Shown piece by piece: positions 30,556 to 37,949 of a stretch of 45,405 bases of DNA (the first letter of the stretch is position 1; every line of letters starts with the position of its first letter). The notes under the pieces were generated by a model. The model was not told the origin of the DNA. It did not search any database and saw only the letters and a list, made by a program, of their open reading frames with translations. Both the position numbers and the translations under genes were made by a program. Source of the stretch: QALR01 sp045124015. Lineage in GTDB: Bacteria > Bacillota > Clostridia > Oscillospirales > CAG-272. The stretch lies in contig JBGVLA010000110.1 in assembly GCA_045124015.1 (NCBI GenBank), positions 1 through 45,405 of the forward strand, in the 5' to 3' direction.

Positions 30556-30975
30556 ATGAAACGAAATGTTATAAAACTGACTGCGGTTTTTCTGCTCTTT
30601 TGCTTTGCGCTTTCTTTTGCATCCTGCATCAAATCCTCGGAGGCGAAGGATATGGCAAATCAAATGTTTGCTTGCCTTTCTGAGGGCAGATATGAGGATG
30701 CCTTGGCGCTTTGCCATCCCGTATCGGGAATCACGACGGCTTCTGAGCTGGAATCTCTTGTGCAGCAGCTCAACGAATATTATGAGGTGGACATAAGCGA
30801 GGGTATCGTCATCGATAAAGTAACGGGTGTGAAGTCCTCTGCATACAATACCTCCGTTGACGGCTCCGCATATCAAATGAACATGACGCTTTTGGTTGGC
30901 GAAACGAAGATTCCTTCGTATATCATCATTGTGAAAAACGATGACGGCTTTGGTGTTGCGGGTATCCATTTTTAA
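30556..30975 (+). CDS. predicted lipoprotein, possibly NTF2-like
   Basis: 139 residues; ATG 30556 after AAAGGAG. Lipoprotein signal in residues 1-24 (KRNVIKL, hydrophobic core, SFASC with the lipid-bearing Cys). The mature part (KDMANQMFACLSEGRYEDAL, then several strands) has the order of an NTF2-like/DUF3887-type fold; this is a guess from pattern. First gene of an operon with NfeD and SPFH proteins, 29 bases before the next start. Confidence 0.72.
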   Translation: MKRNVIKLTAVFLLFCFALSFASCIKSSEAKDMANQMFACLSEGRYEDALALCHPVSGITTASELESLVQQLNEYYEVDISEGIVIDKVTGVKSSAYNTSVDGSAYQMNMTLLVGETKIPSYIIIVKNDDGFGVAGIHF

Positions 30976-31004
30976 TAATTTTTGAAATACAGGAGGATTT
31001 TTCT

Positions 31005-31433
31005 ATGATGCCTTACATATGGCTTAGCGTGGTCGTGCTTGCGCTCATCGTGGAAGCACTCACATTTGCACTCGTATCCATGTGGTTTATTCCGGGGGCA
31101 CTCGTTGCGATGGTTTTGTCGTTTTTCCCCTCGATCGCCCTTTGGATACAGATTTTGGTCTTTCTTCTCATCACCTTGCTTTTCCTTGTTTTCGTCAAGC
31201 CGCTTGCCGATAAATTCCTTATCGGTAAAAGAACGCCAACGAATGCAGATGCTGTCATTGGTGAAAAAGCGGTCGTAACGCTTGCCATCGACAATATCGA
31301 GGGCAAAGGACAGGTCAAGGTCAAAGGACAGATCTGGACCGCGCGTTCGGCAGATAAAAATATTACCTATGAGGTTGGCGAGGTCTTGAATGTAATCGCC
31401 ATCGAAGGGGTAAAACTGATTTGTAAGAAATAA
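31005..31433 (+). CDS. NfeD family membrane protein
   Basis: 142 residues; AGGAGG eight bases before the ATG. Two to three membrane helices (about 4-70), with IVEALTFALVSMWFIPGAL typical of NfeD, then the soluble OB-fold NfeD domain (about 80-142: GEKAVVTLAIDNIEGKGQV, ending in EVLNVIAIEGVKLIC). NfeD proteins work with SPFH proteins in membrane-domain upkeep, and the SPFH gene follows 39 bases downstream, the usual pairing. Confidence 0.9.
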   Translation: MMPYIWLSVVVLALIVEALTFALVSMWFIPGALVAMVLSFFPSIALWIQILVFLLITLLFLVFVKPLADKFLIGKRTPTNADAVIGEKAVVTLAIDNIEGKGQVKVKGQIWTARSADKNITYEVGEVLNVIAIEGVKLICKK

Positions 31434-31472
31434 TATTGAAGATTCAAATTTTACAGAAACGAGGTATATTTT

Positions 31473-32411
31473 ATGGGTCCTTTTATCATCATTGGCATCG
31501 TTGCCGTACTTCTTGTGATTCTGATTGCCAACATTCAGATCGTACCGCAGGCGCGCGCTTACGTTGTTGAGCGTCTTGGCGCATACAATGCGACATGGCA
31601 TACGGGTATCCATTGGAAGATTCCGTTCATTGAAAGAGTTGCCAAAAAAGTTTCTCTCATGGAGCAGGTGGCAGACTTCCAACCGCAGGCGGTTATCACA
31701 AAGGATAACGTCAAAATGCAGATCGATACCGTTGTTTTCTATCAGATCACGGATTGCAAGCTCTTCACATACGGCGTAGAAGCGCCTCTTGCGGCAATCG
31801 AAAACCTTACCGCAACAACGCTCCGTAATATCATCGGTGAGCTTGAGCTTGACAGCACGCTGACTTCCCGCGATATCATTAATACCAAAATGCGTGCCAT
31901 CCTCGACGAAGCGACCGACCCTTGGGGCATCAAGGTCAACCGCGTAGAGCTTAAAAACATCATTCCGCCGCGTGAGATTCAGGACGCGATGGAAAAGCAG
32001 ATGAAAGCGGAACGCGAACGCCGTGAACAGATCCTCCGCGCAGAAGGTGAAAAGAACTCCACCATTCTCGTTGCCGAAGGTAAAAAGCAGGCGATGATCC
32101 TCGATGCGGAAGCGCAGAAGCAGAGACAGATCCTTCTTGCTGAAGCAGAACGCGAAGCAAAGATCCGTCAGGCAGAGGGTGAAGCGGAAGCCATTCTCAA
32201 GATCCAGGAAGCAACCGCAACGGGTATCAAGCTTATCAATGAGGCGGCTCCCTCTGAAAAGGTCATTGCCATCAAGAGCCTTGAAGCGTTTGAAAAGGCG
32301 GCTGACGGCAAAGCGACCAAGATCATCATTCCCAGCGAGATTCAGTCTCTTGCAGGTCTTGCAACAAGCTTCAAGGAGCTTGTAACGGATTCGGGTGCTA
32401 AAGCTGAATAA
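31473..32411 (+). CDS. SPFH/Band 7 (stomatin-like, QmcA type) membrane scaffold protein
   Basis: 312 residues. One N-terminal membrane helix (about 3-22), then the SPFH domain (about 23-190; PQARAYVVERLGAYNATWHTG, GIKVNRVELKNIIPP) and a long Ala/Glu/Lys-rich coiled coil (about 175-260; AEGEKNSTILVAEGKKQA). It forms large membrane rings that organise lipids and proteases. Length, stomatin pattern and the NfeD neighbour fit QmcA/paraslipin rather than flotillin. GAGG before the ATG; last gene of the operon. Confidence 0.94.
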   Translation: MGPFIIIGIVAVLLVILIANIQIVPQARAYVVERLGAYNATWHTGIHWKIPFIERVAKKVSLMEQVADFQPQAVITKDNVKMQIDTVVFYQITDCKLFTYGVEAPLAAIENLTATTLRNIIGELELDSTLTSRDIINTKMRAILDEATDPWGIKVNRVELKNIIPPREIQDAMEKQMKAERERREQILRAEGEKNSTILVAEGKKQAMILDAEAQKQRQILLAEAEREAKIRQAEGEAEAILKIQEATATGIKLINEAAPSEKVIAIKSLEAFEKAADGKATKIIIPSEIQSLAGLATSFKELVTDSGAKAE

Positions 32412-32427
32412 CAGAATATTCACAGAT

Positions 32428-32471
32428 AAAAATCAAGCAGGCGATTCTTTGGGATCGCCTGCTTGATTTTT
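32428..32471 (+). terminator. terminator of the NfeD/SPFH operon
   Basis: 18-bp stem (32428-32445 with 32454-32471), loop TCTTTGGG, with an A-tract before and a T-tract within the 3' arm. Confidence 0.9.
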
Positions 32472-32494
32472 GATACGATTTTTCTTGAAAAGTG

Positions 32495-32523
32495 TTGAAA
32501 TCTTTTTGATTTTTTGATATAAT
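32495..32523 (+). promoter_or_regulatory. promoter of the small hydrophobic peptide gene
   Basis: TTGAAA (32495-32500), 17-base spacer, TATAAT (32518-32523); predicted mRNA start near 32530. Confidence 0.78.
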
Positions 32524-32540
32524 CGACTTGCTGTCGGCTC

Positions 32541-32572
32541 TTCCACAGTGGGAGGAGGTGAACAGTGTGGAA
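32541..32572 (+). promoter_or_regulatory. start-codon-sequestering stem in the peptide mRNA
   Basis: TTCCACA (32541-32547) is perfectly complementary to TGTGGAA (32566-32572), which contains the GTG start codon; the GGAGGAGGTG ribosome binding site lies in the enclosed loop. CTTCC at 32540 could alternatively pair with GGGAG at 32550. Either fold would limit translation, as in mRNAs of type I toxins. Confidence 0.6.
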
Positions 32573-32662
32573 TATATATTCTCGTTTGTAGTGTCTGTCG
32601 TAGCACGATTGATTGGTCATCTTTTGTGCAAATGGGTTGATAGACACTTGTCCGACAAGTAA
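32567..32662 (+). CDS. 31-residue hydrophobic peptide, candidate type I toxin
   Basis: Begins GTG-GAA-TAT-ATA and ends at TAA 32660-32662. One membrane helix (EYIFSFVVSVVARLIG, residues 2-17, running to about 20), then CKWVDRHLSDK, a basic/polar tail after the membrane. Ribosome binding site GGAGGTG, six bases before the GTG, is the strongest in the window. It has its own promoter and terminator and faces a consensus promoter on the other strand (32754-32782). Peptides of this size and pattern (single helix, then a CKW-D tail) resemble small toxins of type I systems in Clostridia. It is too short for ordinary gene calling. Toxicity is inferred. Confidence 0.75.
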   Translation: MEYIFSFVVSVVARLIGHLLCKWVDRHLSDK

Positions 32663-32668
32663 CCCTAC

Positions 32669-32747
32669 ATATGAAAAACCACGGAGTGGTAGCTCCGTGG
32701 TTTTTCTTTTGTGTGTCCAGTGTGGACATATTCTCGTTTATTGGTCT
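32669..32747 (-). ncRNA. candidate antisense (antitoxin) RNA
   Basis: Predicted from the consensus minus-strand promoter at 32754-32782: start near 32747, end at the hairpin 32674-32705, about 75-80 bases. It contains a further small hairpin (TGTCCA/TGGACA, 32714-32728) and is convergent with the peptide mRNA, overlapping its 3' end; read-through would extend the pairing into the coding region. Convergent, 3'-overlapping RNAs are the layout of type I modules described in Clostridioides difficile. Ends are estimates. Confidence 0.5.
32674..32709. terminator. bidirectional terminator shared by peptide mRNA and antisense RNA
   Basis: 13-bp stem AAAAACCACGGAG/CTCCGTGGTTTTT (32674-32686 with 32693-32705), loop TGGTAG. 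T-run TTTTTCTTTT on the plus strand, TTTTTCAT on the minus strand. Confidence 0.85.
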
Positions 32748-33490
32748 ATACGTATTATATACCGATTCGGTGATATTGTCAAGCCTTTATCTTGAAAATT
32801 TTCTGAAAGCGAAGAAAGCAACGGGGGCAGCTCGCAAAGATTTTCGATCTCGTGATGAACGGTAACGCCGATATCGTTCGTTTTATGCAAAGGATTATAC
32901 CAGATCGTGCGGATGCCCGCGATATTTCCGCCCTTGATATCGGAGGTCAGGCTATCCCCGATGATGGCGACTTCTTCTTTTTTGAAATCGGAAATCTGCG
33001 CAAAGCATTTTTCGAAAAATTCGATACGGGGCTTATTGACGCCAAAACGTTCGGAAACGAAAACATTTTTGAAAAATTTCCCCATATCTGCAAGTTGAAT
33101 GCGGCGCGATTGCACCTTGTCTGCACCGTTCGTAACCAAGTAGAGGGCGTAATGCGGATAGAGTGCGGTCAGCGTTTCGATGGCGTTTGGCATTGTAAAT
33201 GCACCGTTGCTGAGCGCCGTTTCATAAATCTTTTGTGCATCATTGGAAGAACGCACTACATGAAGCTCGTCAAAAAGAATTTCAAATCGATGTGTCAAAA
33301 GTTCCTTTCGCGTGATCTCACCGCGCTCGAGCATTTTCCAATGCGCACCGTTGATTTGGCTGTATCGCGCGGCGTTTTCGTCAGAGGGGTCGAGAGAAAG
33401 CGCACGGAGCGTTTCGCGGATGGCGTGATCCTCCGCTTTTTTGAAATCGAGAAGCGTGTCGTCAAGGTCAAAAAATACAGTTTTGAGCAT
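32738..33490 (-). CDS. HAD-superfamily hydrolase, YjjG/YfnB-like
   Basis: 250 residues. HAD motif I FFDLDDTLLDF (catalytic Asp pair), motif II VTNGAD, motif III Lys in GVNKPRIEFFEK and motif IV IIGDSLTSDIKGG. The cap domain and the GVNKP region match the YjjG family, house-cleaning nucleotidases acting on non-canonical pyrimidine nucleotides. ATG at 33490 has a weak GAGAGAT upstream. After the expected end (…ELPPLLSSL) the frame runs on for about 24 residues (ending ISPNRYIIRIDQ); these codons hold the antisense promoter at 32754-32782. Confidence 0.9.
   Translation of the reverse strand: MLKTVFFDLDDTLLDFKKAEDHAIRETLRALSLDPSDENAARYSQINGAHWKMLERGEITRKELLTHRFEILFDELHVVRSSNDAQKIYETALSNGAFTMPNAIETLTALYPHYALYLVTNGADKVQSRRIQLADMGKFFKNVFVSERFGVNKPRIEFFEKCFAQISDFKKEEVAIIGDSLTSDIKGGNIAGIRTIWYNPLHKTNDIGVTVHHEIENLCELPPLLSSLSENFQDKGLTISPNRYIIRIDQ
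32754..32782 (-). promoter_or_regulatory. consensus promoter of the antisense RNA, inside the HAD gene 3' end
   Basis: On the minus strand TTGACA (32777-32782), 17-base spacer, TATAAT (32754-32759), a perfect match. It lies in the last codons of the HAD gene and points at the peptide gene; no gene in its own direction lies close downstream. Confidence 0.75.
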
Positions 33491-33522
33491 ATTTTTGATA
33501 TCTCTCTTTCTTTTTGTAAGAC

Positions 33523-33551
33523 AGTATGCCATAATTCCTTTGACCTGTCAA
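33523..33551 (-). promoter_or_regulatory. promoter of the HAD hydrolase gene
   Basis: On the minus strand TTGACA (33546-33551), 17-base spacer, CATACT (33523-33528), 32 bases before the ATG. Confidence 0.7.
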
Positions 33552-33599
33552 GACATTTCAAACTTTTTTTAAAATCCCCTGTTCTTTTTGTCGTTTTTA

Positions 33600-33608
33600 T
33601 GATATACT
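33600..33608 (+). promoter_or_regulatory. extended -10 promoter of the GH78-like gene
   Basis: TGA followed by TATACT (33603-33608), 30 bases before the ATG; the -35 region (TGTTCT, 33580) is poor. Confidence 0.45.
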
Positions 33609-33638
33609 GATGTCATCAATTTGAATGAGGTGAATCTT

Positions 33639-35291
33639 ATGCTGAAACATATAACGTTTGACCATACCGATACCCGCGTGCGAAAATATCTTACGCCGAA
33701 AAAGATCCTTTTGACGCGAGGAACGTGGCATGGAGAGGAAAGACTTTTGAACTATAAAAACCGCCAGCTCGGCACACATGAGCCGGAGGTAACGACACTC
33801 GTTTCCACAGAGGAAGAAAAAGCGGGAATCCTGCTCGATTTCGGAACGGAGATTCACGGCGGTATCAGCCTTTCACTTTTCCGCATCCGCGATGGCGAGG
33901 AGGTAACGATTCGCGTTTGCTTTGGCGAATCGGCAAACGAAGCGCTTTCGCATATCGGAGAGAAGAACGCGACGAACGACCATAGTATGCGTGATTTTGA
34001 GATTCGCACGAAAAGCTGGACGACGACGGAATGTGGCGCGACGGGCTTCCGCTTCGTGTATCTTGAATTTGTAACGCCTGCGAAGATCAATCTGAAGACC
34101 GTTCAAGCCGTGATGGTCTATCAGCCCTATGATTATATCGGAAGTTTTGAATGTAGCGACGAAACGCTCAACCATATCTACGATACTGCGGCGTATACCT
34201 GCCATCTTTGTATTCAAAATGAGATTTGGGATGGCATCAAGCGCGATCGTCTCGTTTGGATCGGCGATCTCAATCCCGAACTGAAAACAACGAAATATGT
34301 CTTTGGCGATATTCCGCAGATCTACGGTGGACTTGCTCTTGCCGCGCATAATACGGTTTTGCCGACTTGGATGAATGGCATTGCGACCTATTCGCTCTGG
34401 TGGCTCATCAATTTGGACGAATGGGTGTTTTACACGGGAAAGCGCGAATATTTGCAGGAGCAGAAGGCATATATCGTAAGCCTTGTTCGTCAGGTTTTGG
34501 AAAACGTCGATGAAAACGGCTATTTCACGGCGAGCGATTATATCGATTGGCCCTCAAAGGGATTCCCATCGGCTAAGGCAGGCGCAAAATCACTTTTGAT
34601 CCTTTGTATGGATGCGTGCGAAAGAATGCTCGAGATCCTTGGAGAAGAGGCGCTGAAAGCAGAATGTGAAAAGATAAAATTGCTTGCTCAAAGCGGAAAG
34701 GAATCCTGCGGAGATTTGAAACAGATCGCGGCACTGCTTTTGCTTGGCGGTATCGCAGATGAGGATTCCAAGATTTGCTTGCAAACAGGCGGTGCAGAAG
34801 GCTTTTCCACGTTTATGAGTTATTATATTTTGACCGCTATGGCAAAATGCACCTCTGCCGAAGAAACATTGGCGGCACTCAAGACCTATTACGGTGCAAT
34901 GCTTGACCTTGGTGCAACGACCTTCTGGGAAGATTTCGATATGAAATGGGTCGAAAATGCTTGTAAGCTGGATGAGGTTTGCGATGGCACAAAGACCGAT
35001 ATCCACGGTGATAACGGTAAATATTGTTATAAGGGCTTCCGACATAGTCTTTGCCACGGTTGGGCATCGGGTCCCGTTTCGTTTTTGACGGAATATGTCC
35101 TCGGCATCGATATCGTCGGTGAGGGCGGTTCCAAGATCGTGATTTCTCCTCACCTTGGCGCGCTTTCGTATGCGAAGGGAAGCATTGCGACCGCGCGCGG
35201 CAAGGTTTCTGTCTCTCATATCAAAAATGAGGACGGCACGGTTTCGACAAGTGTCGATGCGCCGGATGGCGTGGAGATCATTCTTCTTTGA
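33639..35291 (+). CDS. alpha-L-rhamnosidase-like glycoside hydrolase (GH78-type catalytic domain)
   Basis: 550 residues; ATG 33639 follows GAGGTGA. A beta-sandwich (about 50-175, with LDFGTEIHGGISLSLF) precedes an (alpha/alpha)6 domain (about 180-490). The acid motif is DGIKRDRLVWIGD (198-210), where Asp203 stands in the place of Glu in the classical RDERxGWxGD; ATTFWEDFD later corresponds to the base motif. This variant is widespread in cytoplasmic GH78-like proteins. No signal peptide. About 180 residues shorter than the other GH78 enzyme in the window (8595-10787), and only distantly related to it. Specificity may not be rhamnose. Confidence 0.85.
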   Translation: MLKHITFDHTDTRVRKYLTPKKILLTRGTWHGEERLLNYKNRQLGTHEPEVTTLVSTEEEKAGILLDFGTEIHGGISLSLFRIRDGEEVTIRVCFGESANEALSHIGEKNATNDHSMRDFEIRTKSWTTTECGATGFRFVYLEFVTPAKINLKTVQAVMVYQPYDYIGSFECSDETLNHIYDTAAYTCHLCIQNEIWDGIKRDRLVWIGDLNPELKTTKYVFGDIPQIYGGLALAAHNTVLPTWMNGIATYSLWWLINLDEWVFYTGKREYLQEQKAYIVSLVRQVLENVDENGYFTASDYIDWPSKGFPSAKAGAKSLLILCMDACERMLEILGEEALKAECEKIKLLAQSGKESCGDLKQIAALLLLGGIADEDSKICLQTGGAEGFSTFMSYYILTAMAKCTSAEETLAALKTYYGAMLDLGATTFWEDFDMKWVENACKLDEVCDGTKTDIHGDNGKYCYKGFRHSLCHGWASGPVSFLTEYVLGIDIVGEGGSKIVISPHLGALSYAKGSIATARGKVSVSHIKNEDGTVSTSVDAPDGVEIILL

Positions 35292-35332
35292 GCATCTTGT
35301 TTCAAAATGACGCACAAAATTTGGTATGCAGG

Positions 35333-35361
35333 TTGACAATCTTTTGGAAATGTGCTACAAT
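35333..35361 (+). promoter_or_regulatory. promoter of the CapD-type dehydratase gene
   Basis: TTGACA (35333-35338), 17-base spacer, TACAAT (35356-35361). The leader of about 88 bases has no recognised structure. Confidence 0.78.
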
Positions 35362-35455
35362 GATAATATAACTACGAGTAATGATATCGGTGATTTTATG
35401 CGCACTTGTTTGGATTGCTCGTTAAAATTTGTTTTGGAGAAAGGCAAGGAATACC

Positions 35456-37393
35456 ATGTATCAATTTTTGAGAAAAAAAGCAAGAAAAATCGTCTTGCTG
35501 ATGTTTGACCTCGTTTGCTTTTATGCGATTGCGGCGTTCCATCTTTTGATGACGCGCGCAACGACGACACCTGTGTTCGGATACGATGTCTCTGCATTTT
35601 TCATCAATGCAACGCTTCTTATCTGTATGATGATGGTGTATCGATTCCTTTTCAACGTATATCGAAATGTTTGGAGATATACGGATACGAGATCGTATTT
35701 TAAGATGTTGCTTGCGGATGTTGCGGGCGGTGCGACCGCGTATGTCATTGCATATTTCATCATGAAGGTCGTAAGCGAACAGCTCTATCCGGGTCTTTGG
35801 TTCTTCGTGATCTTGACCGCACTTCAAACGCTTTTCTCTTTGCTTTCCAGATTTACCTATCGCTTGCTTTATAAGCATTTCAATAAAGTCGATGCGGAAG
35901 CGGAATCCCGCATCAACGTAGCCATCGTCGGTGCAGGTCAGGTCGGCGCAAGCCTTGCAGCCGAGCTTACGGGCAACAAGAGATCCTTCTATAAGCCTGT
36001 ATTCTTCATTGACCGAGACGAAGCTAAGATCGGCAGCCGCGTAGCAGGACTCCCTGTTTATAAGGAAGATATGACGATTTTTGCAAGACTCGCGGATTCT
36101 TCCATCAAAGAGCTTTTCTTTGCGGTGAATAGCCTTGATACCGAGGAAGCGGAACGTTTGTATCAGTTTTATGCTCGTTCGGGCTGTAAACTGAAGGTGT
36201 ATGACGTCTCTGTTCACGAGGTTTCCGAAAACGGTGAGCCTCAGCGTCCCACGATCCGTGAATTTTCGATCGAAGACCTTTTGTTCCGCGATCCCTTGAA
36301 GATCAACGATGCCAAAACCACCTCGTATTATTCCGATAAGACCATTTTGGTTACGGGCGGTGGCGGCTCCATCGGCAGTGAGCTTTGCCGTCAGATTGCA
36401 AAATGCAATCCGAAAAAGCTTGTTATTCTTGATATCTACGAAAACAATGCTTATGATATCCAGCAGGAATTGATTCGCAATTACGGCGAAAAATTGGATC
36501 TTTCCGTTGAGATCGCATCCGTACGTGATCGCGAAAGACTCGATTCCGTATTTGCCAACTATCGTCCCCAGGTCGTATTCCATGCGGCGGCACACAAGCA
36601 CGTTCCTCTTATGGAGCATTCCGGCTGCGAAGCCATCAAGAACAATGTTCTTGGTACATACAATGCCGCAGACATGGCAGAAAAATACGGTGTTCAGAAA
36701 TTCATTCTTGTTTCCACCGATAAGGCGGTAAACCCCACCAATATCATGGGCGCATCGAAGCGTCTTTGCGAAATGGTCGTGCAGTGCCGTGTCGATAGCA
36801 ATACCGACTTTGCCGCAGTTCGTTTCGGTAACGTTCTTGGTTCAAATGGTTCCGTTATTCCGCTCTTTAAGAGGCAGATTGCCAATGGCGGTCCTGTAAC
36901 CATTACCGATAAACGTATCATTCGTTATTTTATGACCATTCCCGAAGCGAGCCAGCTTGTTATGCAGGCGGGCGCGATGGCGAAAAAAGGCGAACTCTTT
37001 GTTTTGGATATGGGTAAACCCGTTCGTATTTACGATCTTGCTGTGAATATGATCCGTTTGTCCGGTTTTGAACCCGGTGTGGATATCAAGATCGAAGAAA
37101 TCGGTCTCCGTCCCGGCGAAAAACTCTTTGAAGAGCTTCTGATGAAAACGGAAACGCTTGATAAGACGGATAATAACATGATCTTTATTGAGCGCGACCA
37201 TCCTTGTACACGTGCTGAGGTTGAGGAGAAGCTTGCTATTCTCAAAAAGGCTGTTGAAGAATCCAAGCATGAGCTTGGCTCTGCTAAGGTAAAGGCGGCG
37301 ATCATTGCTACCGTTCCGACTTTCCGTGATCCTGAAGTGATCAATAAGAGAGCGGAAAAGTCCGAAGAAATGAAAATGGTTAAGAATTCTTAA
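35456..37393 (+). CDS. membrane-bound nucleotide-sugar 4,6-dehydratase (CapD/PglF/WbpM family)
   Basis: 645 residues; ATG 35456 follows AAGGA. Four membrane helices (about 10-130), a first Rossmann-like CoA-binding domain (about 150-280; VAIVGAGQVGASL), then the short-chain dehydratase domain with TGGGGSIGSELCRQI (about 300) and STDKAVNPTNIMGASKR, in which Met replaces the usual SDR Tyr, as in WbpM and FlaA1. It converts UDP-N-acetylglucosamine to a 4-keto-6-deoxy sugar, the first step toward bacillosamine-type or other deoxyaminosugars of capsule or glycoprotein. No partner aminotransferase or glycosyltransferase is adjacent. Confidence 0.92.
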   Translation: MYQFLRKKARKIVLLMFDLVCFYAIAAFHLLMTRATTTPVFGYDVSAFFINATLLICMMMVYRFLFNVYRNVWRYTDTRSYFKMLLADVAGGATAYVIAYFIMKVVSEQLYPGLWFFVILTALQTLFSLLSRFTYRLLYKHFNKVDAEAESRINVAIVGAGQVGASLAAELTGNKRSFYKPVFFIDRDEAKIGSRVAGLPVYKEDMTIFARLADSSIKELFFAVNSLDTEEAERLYQFYARSGCKLKVYDVSVHEVSENGEPQRPTIREFSIEDLLFRDPLKINDAKTTSYYSDKTILVTGGGGSIGSELCRQIAKCNPKKLVILDIYENNAYDIQQELIRNYGEKLDLSVEIASVRDRERLDSVFANYRPQVVFHAAAHKHVPLMEHSGCEAIKNNVLGTYNAADMAEKYGVQKFILVSTDKAVNPTNIMGASKRLCEMVVQCRVDSNTDFAAVRFGNVLGSNGSVIPLFKRQIANGGPVTITDKRIIRYFMTIPEASQLVMQAGAMAKKGELFVLDMGKPVRIYDLAVNMIRLSGFEPGVDIKIEEIGLRPGEKLFEELLMKTETLDKTDNNMIFIERDHPCTRAEVEEKLAILKKAVEESKHELGSAKVKAAIIATVPTFRDPEVINKRAEKSEEMKMVKNS

Positions 37394-37398
37394 TATGA

Positions 37399-37427
37399 AA
37401 AACGCCTCGCGATATGCGAGGCGTTTT
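37399..37427 (+). terminator. terminator of the CapD-type gene
   Basis: 12-bp stem (37399-37410 with 37416-37427), loop GATAT. Confidence 0.82.
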
Positions 37428-37435
37428 GATTTTCA

Positions 37436-37470
37436 AAAAGCACACCAAAGATCTTCTTTGGTGTGCTTTT
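37436..37470 (-). terminator. terminator of the E2/E1/PH-like operon
   Basis: 16-bp stem (37436-37451 with 37455-37470), loop TCT, minus-strand tail CTTTTTG-like. It lies four bases after the stop of the convergent gene. Confidence 0.8.
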
Positions 37471-37474
37471 CGGT

Positions 37475-37948
37475 TTATAAGAACTTTGCATACATTTCCC
37501 AGCTGAGAATTTCGTTCACGGCATCGTTTTTTTCTTTGCAAAGCGTTCGAATCGCATTCATATTCTTTTTCGTTACCGAAAAAAGCACGGTGCTTTTGAC
37601 GTTCTGCCCCAAAAAAGAATGTTCAGAAGGATTTCCGATTCCGACTGCCGAGCAGTAGGGAATTTTGGGGGAGCGTCCTTTTCCGAGTTCTTCCTTGAGA
37701 TTGAAATAGCGAATTTCGGTGATGTCGTTCCATTTGATAGAAACATGACGATTTCGTATTCCCACTTCATCCATATGAATGATTTGGTATGCGTTTCGGG
37801 ATAGGATATAGAAAAAAATGTTGAAGCATACAAAAACGCTGAGTCCTGCAAGAGGATGGAATAGCAAAGCCAAAAGCCCAAGTAGCGTACTTGCGATCGT
37901 GTTGTATAAAACGATTCCGGCGCTTGCCAAACAAGTATGTTTTTTCAA
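37475..37948 (-). CDS. membrane protein with PH-like C-terminal domain, function unknown
   Basis: 157 residues with a TTG start (37948) placed by GAGGG seven bases upstream, inside the end of the E1 gene; only one base separates the E1 stop from this start. Two membrane helices (about 9-27 and 32-52) and a soluble part (YQIIHMDEVGIRNRHVSIKW, NDITEIRYF) in the style of bacterial PH (bPH) domains. Its coupling to the E1 gene suggests co-expression, but no link in function is evident. Confidence 0.65.
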   Translation of the reverse strand: MKKHTCLASAGIVLYNTIASTLLGLLALLFHPLAGLSVFVCFNIFFYILSRNAYQIIHMDEVGIRNRHVSIKWNDITEIRYFNLKEELGKGRSPKIPYCSAVGIGNPSEHSFLGQNVKSTVLFSVTKKNMNAIRTLCKEKNDAVNEILSWEMYAKFL

Positions 37949-37949
37949 A

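Noticed and set aside
35326..35508. A 60-codon leader peptide before the CapD-type gene
   Set aside because: It overlaps the promoter, has no ribosome binding site, and runs out of frame into the real gene.
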